Of a stretch of DNA of 64,000 nt, positions 35,680-42,337 are shown piece after piece (within the stretch, counting starts at the first letter, position 1; every line of letters starts with the position of its first letter). Source of the stretch: UBA1930 sp943368475 (GTDB taxonomy: Bacteria > Bacteroidota > Bacteroidia > Chitinophagales > Chitinophagaceae). A program made the position numbers and the translations under genes. Under the pieces are notes generated by a model, which was not told where the DNA came from, ran no database searches, and worked only from the letters and a program-made list of their open reading frames with translations. The stretch spans positions 62,001-126,000 of the forward strand of contig CALRLF020000004.1 in assembly GCA_943368475.1 (NCBI GenBank). Reading direction: 5' to 3'.

Positions 35680-35729
35680 ACGCTTATCTCCCTTTTAAAG
35701 AGACTCTTCGTGTTTGGTGAGTTTTATTT

Positions 35730-35800
35730 TTTGTTACCAGCTGTAGAATGCACTTGCAACAGCAGTTGCGTTGCACTCATGTGCTTTTGAAATTCTATTG
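35730..35800 (-). repeat. Intergenic repeat family 2, copy 2, in RND operon 1
   Basis: On the plus strand ttgttaccagctgtagaatgc, gcaacagcagttgcgttgcac and atgtgcttttgaa. It aligns over ~70 bp with 48535-48600, including the flanking ttggtaacgggcagcagaa/ttgttaccagctgtagaa. Both occupy the spacer between adaptor and pump genes. Confidence 0.6.
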
Positions 35801-35818
35801 AACAGAAGCACCGCTTTT

Positions 35819-36868
35819 TTACAAACCAATATCTTCTAACTTCTTAACTGCTTTTACTTTTACAGGAGCATTTGGTCTAACAAATAATACGCCAGTAACC
35901 ACCACACTATCGCCCACACTTAAACCTTTGGTTACTTCTACACCACTAGCTGTTCTTAGTCCTGTTTCTATCGTCACAAATTTGCCTTTGCCTTCTTTAA
36001 CTACCACTACTTTTTTAGCATCGGCTTCAGGAATAATAGAGTTGGTAGGTATCATAATGCTGTTGGCTTTGCCACCAGCTGTCAACAATACTTTTACAAA
36101 ACTTCCAGGGTTTAACGGGCTTCCATTTAACTCGGCTCGTACTTTTAAATTTCTGGTACTGGTATTAATATCTGCTTGTGTCGCAATTATTGTTGCGGTT
36201 CGTTTCACAGCACTTTCATTGGTTAAAATGCTTACTGTATTGCCTCTACGAATTAAGTTAGCATACTGTTCGGGTACAGTAAAATCAATTTTTACCTTGC
36301 TTACCACTTGTAAAGTTGCCAAAATGGTTTGTGGTGTAACGTATGCACCAGGACTGGTTTGACGCAACCCTAAAACTCCTCCAAAAGGTGCTTTTACAAC
36401 TGTTTTTTCTATTTGTGCTTTCAATAATTCAATGTCAGCCTTAATATTGTTTACATTGTTTACAGCCAAATCATAATCTGCCTGATTAATGCCATTTACA
36501 GCCAACAGTTTTCTTAAACGCTCTTCTGTTTTTTGGGCTAACTCCAACTGCACTTTACTCTTGTTCATTTGAGCTTGCAATTCGGCATCATTAATTTTTG
36601 CCAAAACTGTTCCAGCAGAAACGTTTGCTCCATCTGGTACATTCAAGTACGTTAATCGACCACTAATTTCAGGATGCAGTTCCAACATTTCATTGGCAAC
36701 AACCGATCCATTGGCTTCAATTGTGTTACTTAATTGTTTGGTACCAGCAATAATTACATCAACAGATGTTGGTGGCGGTGGTTGATTTTTTTGAGAGGCT
36801 TCTTCTTTTTTCCCCTTGCAAGAAAATAGAAATAAAATCAAAACGGCGGTTAGTGTTTGTTTATACAT
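35819..36868 (-). CDS. RND efflux periplasmic adaptor lipoprotein (operon 1)
   Basis: 349 residues from MYKQTLTAVLILFLFSCKGK; a frame from 36886 adds six residues before the signal peptide. The lipobox LFSC marks Cys17 as the lipid-anchored residue, followed by a Pro-rich linker (QPPPPTSVDV). Adaptor (MFP) domains: biotinyl-like VAGTVLAKINDAELQAQMNKSKVQLE, an alpha hairpin (residues ~95-160), and barrel/membrane-proximal domains (VDFTVPEQYANLIRRGNTVS; GSFVKVLLTAGGKAN). Links the inner-membrane pump to TolC. First gene of operon 1. Confidence 0.93.
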   Translation of the reverse strand: MYKQTLTAVLILFLFSCKGKKEEASQKNQPPPPTSVDVIIAGTKQLSNTIEANGSVVANEMLELHPEISGRLTYLNVPDGANVSAGTVLAKINDAELQAQMNKSKVQLELAQKTEERLRKLLAVNGINQADYDLAVNNVNNIKADIELLKAQIEKTVVKAPFGGVLGLRQTSPGAYVTPQTILATLQVVSKVKIDFTVPEQYANLIRRGNTVSILTNESAVKRTATIIATQADINTSTRNLKVRAELNGSPLNPGSFVKVLLTAGGKANSIMIPTNSIIPEADAKKVVVVKEGKGKFVTIETGLRTASGVEVTKGLSVGDSVVVTGVLFVRPNAPVKVKAVKKLEDIGL

Positions 36869-37060
36869 TGATGCTATACTTAGCAATGAAGAAAATAATG
36901 AATGTGCTAAGTTAACTTAAAACAATAGTGAATTGTTCAATTGGTTGGATGAATGGTTGAACGGTGTTGTTTTTTCCATTAATCATAAAAAGCAGCGATC
37001 ATTCAACACTTTTAATTGTACTCACGTACTTTTATATTTTTCTAACCAAAAAACTAAACG

Positions 37061-37633
37061 GTGAGTAGTGTTTATGTAGATGACAAAATTTTTATTAAAC
37101 AAAGTTTTGAAACAAAACCCTTGCTTCTTGGCGAATATGAAAATTGCATGTTTGAAAACTGTGATTTTTCAAACACGGCATTATCAAAATTCGAGTTTAT
37201 TGATTGTAGTTTTACCAATTGTAACCTGAGCAATGTTCAACTGCATCAAACAGTTTTTCGTGATACGGTATTTGATAATTGCAAATTATTAGGATTGCAT
37301 TTTGAAGATTGTAGTTCGTTTTTATTTTCCATTCAACTAAACAATTGCAGTTTAAAGCACTGTTCATTTTATAAACTATCGCTAAAAAAAATGAGCTTCA
37401 AGCAATGTGTTATTCATGAAGTTGATTTTACCGATGCCGATTTAAGCAATGCTGTTTTTGACAACTGCGATTTAATGGGTTCAACTTTTATGAATACCAA
37501 TGTAGAGAAAGCCAATTTCAGCACAGCTAAAAACTATTCCATCAATCCAGCATTCAATAAAATTAAAAAAGCCAGATTTTCCGTTCCGGAAATTACTGGC
37601 TTGTTGCATCAATATGATATTGTGATTGAATAG
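37061..37633 (+). CDS. Pentapeptide-repeat protein
   Basis: 190 residues from a GTG start; the next Met is at residue 29, inside the repeat. About 20 consecutive pentapeptides of the A(D/N)LxX form run from residue ~25 to 155 (CMFENCDFSNTALSKFEFIDCSFTNCNL ... ADLSNAVFDNCDLMGSTFMNT), giving a right-handed quadrilateral beta helix. Some members mimic DNA and protect gyrase (Qnr, MfpA); the Cys-rich NCxF/DCSF form here is a common uncharacterised subtype. It is convergent with the GNAT gene, with no bases between the stops. Confidence 0.85.
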   Translation: MSSVYVDDKIFIKQSFETKPLLLGEYENCMFENCDFSNTALSKFEFIDCSFTNCNLSNVQLHQTVFRDTVFDNCKLLGLHFEDCSSFLFSIQLNNCSLKHCSFYKLSLKKMSFKQCVIHEVDFTDADLSNAVFDNCDLMGSTFMNTNVEKANFSTAKNYSINPAFNKIKKARFSVPEITGLLHQYDIVIE

Positions 37634-38143
37634 TTATTGTTCATCTAACAACAAAACCCAAACATATACATCGGTCACTACATTATTTTTGATAGCTGCT
37701 TTTCGTTGAATACCCTCTAAATGAAATCCAGCTTTTTGTAATGCCCTCATACTGGCTTTATTGTGTGCATATACACGGCCAACAACTCTGTTTGCTTGCA
37801 AATGCTGTTGTATATGTTGTACAATTGTTTTTATAGCTTGTGGAGCAATACCTTTTCCCCAAAAAGCTTCGCCAATAAAATAACCCAATTCAACTGTATT
37901 TCTGTAAACATCTTCGTTTAAAAGCATACCAATACCACCAACTAAAGTACCATTAAACTCAATGGCAAATTTCGTAACTGGTTGTGCAGTGCTTTCTCTG
38001 TTAATCCATTGTAATGCATCCATTACGGTATAAGGTGTGGGAAAGCTATCCAGTACATTGTTCCAAATATTTTTATTGTTGGCTAAGGCTGCCAATTGCT
38101 GTGCGTCGTCCTTTTGCCAAACCCTCAATTTTAAATCACTCAT
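37634..38143 (-). CDS. RimJ/RimL-type GNAT acetyltransferase
   Basis: 169 residues. KLRVWQKDDAQQLAALANNKNIWNNVLDSFPTPYTVMDALQWI is the usual RimJ/RimL N-terminus. The acetyl-CoA loop lies in VELGYFIGEAFWGKGIAPQAIKTIVQHI (near residues 85-112), and RVYAHNKASMRALQKAGFHLEGIQRKA is the typical end. Possible substrates include protein N-termini and small amines. Start codon overlaps the mgsA gene by 8 bp, so the two are one transcription unit. Confidence 0.9.
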   Translation of the reverse strand: MSDLKLRVWQKDDAQQLAALANNKNIWNNVLDSFPTPYTVMDALQWINRESTAQPVTKFAIEFNGTLVGGIGMLLNEDVYRNTVELGYFIGEAFWGKGIAPQAIKTIVQHIQQHLQANRVVGRVYAHNKASMRALQKAGFHLEGIQRKAAIKNNVVTDVYVWVLLLDEQ

Positions 38144-38600
38144 CTGCTTTTATTTGTCGGTGTAAATAATTGGAATAATCAGGCACAGCAGCATCATAGG
38201 TTTCATGCATAAAAGGAGATGTCATAATAAAATCTGCTGTGGCTCTGTCGCAAGCCATGATAATATTCCAGGCAATACCCAGTCTTAGCAAGGCTTTCAC
38301 ATCACTATCATGTGGTTGAGCTTCCATTGGATCCCAAAAGAAAATGAGTATATCAATTTCTCCTTGTGCAATCATACTACCAATTTGCTGATCGCCACCG
38401 AGTGGCCCACTGAATAGCTTTTTTACAGGACGGTCTAAAGCATCTTCAATTAGTTTACCAGTGGTGCCAGTTGCAACCAATTCGTGTTTGGCTAAAGTTG
38501 TTTTATTAAAAATAGCCCATTCCATTAAATCAGGTTTCTTATGATCGTGTGCTACCAATGCAATGGTTTTTCTTGCTGGTATTTTTTTTATTGTGCTCAT
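38136..38600 (-). CDS. mgsA: Methylglyoxal synthase
   Basis: 154 residues from MSTIKKIPARKTIALVAHDHKKPDL; the frame is open to 38711 but the extra 37 residues are not conserved. Catalytic features: VAHDHKKPDLMEW, ATGTTG (phosphate binding), the catalytic Asp in SGPLGGDQQIGSMI, and FFWDPMEAQPHDSDVKALLRL. Converts dihydroxyacetone phosphate to methylglyoxal, a phosphate-sparing bypass of lower glycolysis. Overlaps by 8 bp the downstream GNAT. Confidence 0.95.
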   Translation of the reverse strand: MSTIKKIPARKTIALVAHDHKKPDLMEWAIFNKTTLAKHELVATGTTGKLIEDALDRPVKKLFSGPLGGDQQIGSMIAQGEIDILIFFWDPMEAQPHDSDVKALLRLGIAWNIIMACDRATADFIMTSPFMHETYDAAVPDYSNYLHRQIKADE

Positions 38601-38658
38601 AACGTAAATGTAAGTAAACGATTTTATTTCTTTTATATAGCCATAAAGGCTATTTGTT

Positions 38659-39612
38659 TTATGAAGCTTTAACAGCAATAATTGCAAGCAAAATATGTGA
38701 AAGCAACACAATTAATATTACTGTATACAATACATTGCAACTGTATAAAACAAAGCCCATTAATAATAAGTACAAAGGGTATGCAAGCATTAATGCTGCA
38801 AATAAAATAGAGTCATAAAAAACTGTTCCAATTGTTTTTTTGTTTACCCATTTTTGTACAGGAAAATAAATTGGATAATGTAATAGCTTGCCTAGCATTT
38901 TTCCAATTTGTAATAAACCCGTTTTATTGGGAGTTGTAATAACCGATGTGTTTAATTGATGCTTTAACTGATTGAACAAAACCTCATTAAAATATAAATA
39001 GTTTTTGGCTTCGTCTATTGGTTGGCTCAATTGCTCTTTGGTAAATGCTCGGTGCAATTGCACATCAATTTGTTTTGCATATTCAAACAAGGAATGATAT
39101 CGAATGCTTACAGGCATTACTTGTAATGGAATGTTCGAATTCCAGCAACTAAGAGCAATACGAGCTGCCCCTTTTTTAAAAAGCTGCAGCTCATGTGTGT
39201 GCTTGCAAATGCCTTCTATAAAAATGAGTACAATACCATTGTTTTGTAATACTTCTTTGCTTTTGGTAAAAGCATATTCATTCAGGTGTAAATTTTCTAT
39301 TCCATCTCTAAGTCGATAAATGGGAATCATGTTTAACCGACTCAATAGTTTTCTTTTCCAAGGTTTATTAAATGCATCTCCACGGGTTAAAAAGTGAATA
39401 GGCTGTTTAAATAATAATCCAATTACCAATGCATCTAACAAAGCATTTGGGTGATTAACAGTAAGTAATAAAGGACCATTGTTTTGTAAAAGTGCTTTGT
39501 TTTTTACATGTATTTTTTTGTAAAAAAAGAAGAAGGCTATTTGAATAAATGGTTTGAGAAGTTGATACAACAAGCTTGGGTATTTATTACAAGATACAAG
39601 AAATGTAAACAA
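38659..39612 (-). CDS. Lysophospholipid (1-acylglycerol-3-phosphate) acyltransferase-like membrane protein
   Basis: PlsC-fold: LLTVNHPNALLDALVIGLLF is the catalytic His/Asp block (HxxxxxD as in Bacteroidota members), then VLIFIEGICKH corresponds to the FPEG motif, and AARIALSCW follows. C-terminal hydrophobic helices (TVFYDSILFAALMLAYPLYLLLMGFVLYSC) anchor it. Inferred to add acyl chains to lysophosphatidic acid or an ornithine-type lipid. No ATG exists near the N-terminus: the first frame start is TTG at 39612, and TTG codons at 39573 and 39570 are alternatives, so the exact start is uncertain. Confidence 0.8.
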   Translation of the reverse strand: MFTFLVSCNKYPSLLYQLLKPFIQIAFFFFYKKIHVKNKALLQNNGPLLLTVNHPNALLDALVIGLLFKQPIHFLTRGDAFNKPWKRKLLSRLNMIPIYRLRDGIENLHLNEYAFTKSKEVLQNNGIVLIFIEGICKHTHELQLFKKGAARIALSCWNSNIPLQVMPVSIRYHSLFEYAKQIDVQLHRAFTKEQLSQPIDEAKNYLYFNEVLFNQLKHQLNTSVITTPNKTGLLQIGKMLGKLLHYPIYFPVQKWVNKKTIGTVFYDSILFAALMLAYPLYLLLMGFVLYSCNVLYTVILIVLLSHILLAIIAVKAS

Positions 39613-39613
39613 T

Positions 39614-39644
39614 AAAAAAGGGTTCCAACTTGGAACCCTTTTTT
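39614..39644 (-). terminator. Intrinsic terminator after the secreted-protein gene
   Basis: Fifteen-bp perfect arms (aaaaaagggttccaa and its complement) around a single base, ending in T6 on the minus strand. It lies between the 202-aa secreted protein and the acyltransferase, whose earliest start is only 2 nt away. Confidence 0.85.
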
Positions 39645-39665
39645 AAAATATTCAAACCATTTAAA

Positions 39666-40274
39666 TTACAAACACTTCAAAGTACCTTGTAATTGTTGTT
39701 GGTTGCCTTCGCTTAAAGATTTAACTACTGTTTTTTCTACAGCAACCAATTTAATGCTTCTTACTTTACTGCTGATTAATTTATCAAGTATAGTGGTGTT
39801 CTTTAAAATTTCACCAAAATACATGGTCACCAAACCTTTACAGTTTTCTTTTTCGAAATTGGTTAAAACTGCAGTTTCTCCATCTTCGAAAGTGAAAGTA
39901 ATTTTAGTGGTATTATCTACGCAAACACCATTTTCTAATGGTAAGCCTCTCATTACTACTAATTTTTTTCCTTCGTAAGTAGTTGTGTAAAATGTAAATC
40001 CAAATCCGGTAACACCATCGTTAGAAATAATTAAAAACTCTTTTGCAGCATTGTAACTTCCGCCTTTATCATCTTTCTTGGTTTCAGTAAAAACACCACA
40101 CTCTTCTCCTGGCTTAATAGCCCTCATAGTTTGTTGTTTACCTGCAGAAGATTTAATAGCCGATGATGCTTTTTTAACAAAAGAAGCTGCTGGCTCTAAC
40201 TTTAATTTTAACTGGGCAGATGCAGTTAAAGTAACTACTGTAATAATAGCAGTAAGGAATAATAATTTTTTCAT
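39666..40274 (-). CDS. Secreted protein of unknown function
   Basis: 202 residues with a signal peptide (MKKLLFLTAIITVVTLTASAQ). The mature part starts with a basic Ala/Ser-rich helix (FVKKASSAIKSSAGKQQ) and continues with strand-rich segments (VTGFGFTFYTTTYEGKKLVVMRGLPLENGVCV; ITFTFEDGETAVLTNFEKENCKGLVTMYFG). Three Cys in the mature protein may form disulfides. No family recognised. Monocistronic, with its own terminator. Confidence 0.7.
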   Translation of the reverse strand: MKKLLFLTAIITVVTLTASAQLKLKLEPAASFVKKASSAIKSSAGKQQTMRAIKPGEECGVFTETKKDDKGGSYNAAKEFLIISNDGVTGFGFTFYTTTYEGKKLVVMRGLPLENGVCVDNTTKITFTFEDGETAVLTNFEKENCKGLVTMYFGEILKNTTILDKLISSKVRSIKLVAVEKTVVKSLSEGNQQQLQGTLKCL

Positions 40275-40368
40275 GACGTTTTAATTTTAGGTAAAAGTAT
40301 TGTTAGTGAATAATCGTTTCAATACCCAATGTAGGGTATTTGCGTATAATTGGCGTTTTTTAACAAAT

Positions 40369-40401
40369 AAAAAATCTCATCAACAATTGATGAGATTTTT
40401 T
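40369..40401 (-). terminator. Intrinsic terminator of recA
   Basis: Fifteen-bp arms (aaaaaatctcatcaa / ttgatgagatttttt) with a 3-nt loop, 32 nt past the recA stop on the minus strand. The T-run is strong in both directions. Confidence 0.88.
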
Positions 40402-40432
40402 TGCTTACTAACCCGTATTTATATAAAGTATA

Positions 40433-41461
40433 CTATGCTTCTTCTTTTGAAACTTGTGCAACACCAGTAATTGCTTCATCTAACTTTACCCTGATTTTTG
40501 CTTCTATTTCATTGGCCATTTCAGGATTATCCATTAATAATTGTTTTACAGAATCACGACCTTGACCCAATTTATTGCTATCGTAACTAAACCAACTTCC
40601 ACTTTTATTTACAATACCCAACTCTACGCCCATGTCAATGATTTCTCCAATTTTGCTAATTCCTTCTCCAAAGATAATATCAAATTCTGCACTTCTAAAA
40701 GGCGGAGCTACTTTATTTTTTACCACTTTTACTTTAACATGATTACCTATTGCAGCATCACCATCCTTAATTTGTGCACTTCTTCTAATATCTAAACGTA
40801 CTGAAGCGTAGAATTTTAATGCATTACCACCAGTTGTTGTTTCAGGATTACCAAACATTACACCAATTTTTTCACGTAACTGATTAATGAAAATACAAAT
40901 GGTATTGGTTTTATTAATGGTAGCAGTTAGTTTACGTAATGCCTGACTCATTAAACGAGCATGTAAACCCATTTTACTATCACCCATTTCACCTTCTAAT
41001 TCACTTTTAGGTACCAATGCTGCTACTGAATCTATCACAACAACATCTAATGCTCCTGATAAAATTAAACGATCGGCAATTTCTAAAGCTTGCTCACCAT
41101 AATCGGGTTGAGAGATTAATAAGTTGTCTACATCTACACCCAATTTTTGAGCATAAGCACTGTCAAATGCATGTTCTGCATCTATAAAGGCACACATACC
41201 ACCTTTCTTTTGAGCCTCAGCTATAATATGTGTGGCCAAAGTAGTTTTACCACTACTTTCTGGTCCATATATTTCAATAATTCTTCCTTTTGGAACACCT
41301 CCAACGCCTAAAGCAGCATCCAGCCCAATAGAACCTGTGCTAATTACTTCCATTTCTTTATCAGCACGGTCACTCATCATCATTACACTTCCCTTACCAT
41401 AATCTTTGTCAATTTTATCGATGGTAAGTTTTAGGGCTTTTAGTTTTTCTGCGTTACTCAT
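40433..41461 (-). CDS. recA: Recombinase RecA
   Basis: 342 residues, normal length. Walker A GPESSGKTT near residue 66, Walker B VVVIDSVAALVPKSELEGEMGD, DNA-binding loops L1 (EGEMGDSKMGLHARLMSQALRKL) and L2 (INQLREKIGVMFGNPETTTGGNALKFYASVRLDIRR). Catalyses strand exchange in homologous recombination and triggers SOS-type cleavage where LexA exists. A CAAATTTA at 41481-41488 reads TAAATTTG on the minus strand, a possible -7 element. The divergent MOSC gene is 139 bp away across two palindromes. Confidence 0.99.
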   Translation of the reverse strand: MSNAEKLKALKLTIDKIDKDYGKGSVMMMSDRADKEMEVISTGSIGLDAALGVGGVPKGRIIEIYGPESSGKTTLATHIIAEAQKKGGMCAFIDAEHAFDSAYAQKLGVDVDNLLISQPDYGEQALEIADRLILSGALDVVVIDSVAALVPKSELEGEMGDSKMGLHARLMSQALRKLTATINKTNTICIFINQLREKIGVMFGNPETTTGGNALKFYASVRLDIRRSAQIKDGDAAIGNHVKVKVVKNKVAPPFRSAEFDIIFGEGISKIGEIIDMGVELGIVNKSGSWFSYDSNKLGQGRDSVKQLLMDNPEMANEIEAKIRVKLDEAITGVAQVSKEEA

Positions 41462-41480
41462 AATTGTGTTTTTAATGCGT

Positions 41481-41488
41481 CAAATTTA
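41481..41488 (-). promoter_or_regulatory. Candidate recA -7 promoter element
   Basis: Minus-strand TAAATTTG fits TAnnTTTG, 20 nt before the ATG. No TTTG is seen at the -33 position. Confidence 0.4.
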
Positions 41489-41524
41489 ATAAGGATGCTA
41501 AGGTAATAGCTTTTTCTTATCAAC

Positions 41525-41563
41525 ACTAATATTTTTAGTATTTTTTGCTAAAAATTTTTAGCA
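41525..41563. promoter_or_regulatory. Tandem palindromes between recA and the MOSC gene
   Basis: tgctaaaaa|tttttagca at 41546-41563 is a perfect 18-nt palindrome. Just before it, actaa-tattt-ttagt (41525-41539) is a second, shorter dyad. Both share ctaa-N5/6-ttag. Their place in a divergent promoter region suggests a repressor site. Confidence 0.5.
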
Positions 41564-41600
41564 TTTGTTTTTTTACTGATTGTTTGGTTACTTTTAAACA

Positions 41601-42239
41601 ATGAAAATTGTTTCGCTAAATGTTGGTAAATCCATAGAGGTAAACTGGGAAAACGAAATTATTGCAACAGGTATTTTCAAAAACTCTACAACACAACCTT
41701 GTAAAGTTTCTTTTACAGGAATTGAAGGAGATGAACAGGCCGATTTGGTACATCATGGCGGTGCAAACAAAGCAGTTTATGCCTACGATATAGCTTATTA
41801 TCAACACTGGAAAACCATTTTACCCCTGCACAATTGGCAAGCAGCATCGCTAGGAGAAAATTTAACTACACAAGGTTTAACAGATGATGTTGTGTTAATA
41901 GGCAATGAGTATAAAATTGGTTCTGCTATTGTAATGGCTGTTCAGCCAAGATTTCCTTGTTTTAAGTTGAATATTAAAACGGGTATTCCCAACATGTTAG
42001 AACTGTTTGTGCAACAACAAAAACATGGCATTTATTTTAAAGTTTTACAAGAAGGAACCATACAGGTAAAAGATACCATCGAATTGCTGCAAGCATCTAA
42101 CCACAACGTAAGTATTTTGCAACTGGTGCAGGCTTATTACAGCAAAGGAGCAAATAAAACTTTACTACAGGAGATTTTACAAATAGAAGTATTGCCTCAA
42201 AAACTGAGACAAACTTTTGAAAGTTTTATGAAACGTTGA
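41601..42239 (+). CDS. MOSC-domain protein (YiiM-like)
   Basis: 212 residues. N-terminal VNWENEIIATGIFKN, then GIEGDEQADLVHHGGANKAVYAYDIAYYQHW, the YiiM-type pattern, and the central RFPCFKLNIKTG with the Cys expected to bind molybdenum cofactor or persulfide. YiiM enzymes of E. coli reduce hydroxylated purines and detoxify 6-N-hydroxylaminopurine. Divergent from recA. Confidence 0.88.
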   Translation: MKIVSLNVGKSIEVNWENEIIATGIFKNSTTQPCKVSFTGIEGDEQADLVHHGGANKAVYAYDIAYYQHWKTILPLHNWQAASLGENLTTQGLTDDVVLIGNEYKIGSAIVMAVQPRFPCFKLNIKTGIPNMLELFVQQQKHGIYFKVLQEGTIQVKDTIELLQASNHNVSILQLVQAYYSKGANKTLLQEILQIEVLPQKLRQTFESFMKR

Positions 42240-42305
42240 TTTATTAAGGCAACTTATTAACCTTTTTGTATTTCCATTTTACAGCACCTTAAATTGCAGG
42301 CTTCA

Positions 42306-42325
42306 TTCTTGTGTATTCACAAGAA
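42306..42325 (+). promoter_or_regulatory. Leader hairpin just upstream of the pcrA start
   Basis: ttcttgtg-tatt-cacaagaa, an 8-bp perfect stem with a 4-nt loop, ending 12 nt before the ATG at 42338. It may control translation or mark a protein site; nothing proves either. Confidence 0.45.
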
Positions 42326-42337
42326 CAAAAACAGATT

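Noticed and set aside
35928..36362. 144-aa open frame antisense to the adaptor of operon 1
   Set aside because: Shadow frame of a clear MFP gene; no independent support.
38601..38711. 37-residue N-terminal extension of methylglyoxal synthase
   Set aside because: Precedes the conserved start MSTIKKIPARKTIALVAHDHK and is derived from the spacer and neighbour gene end.
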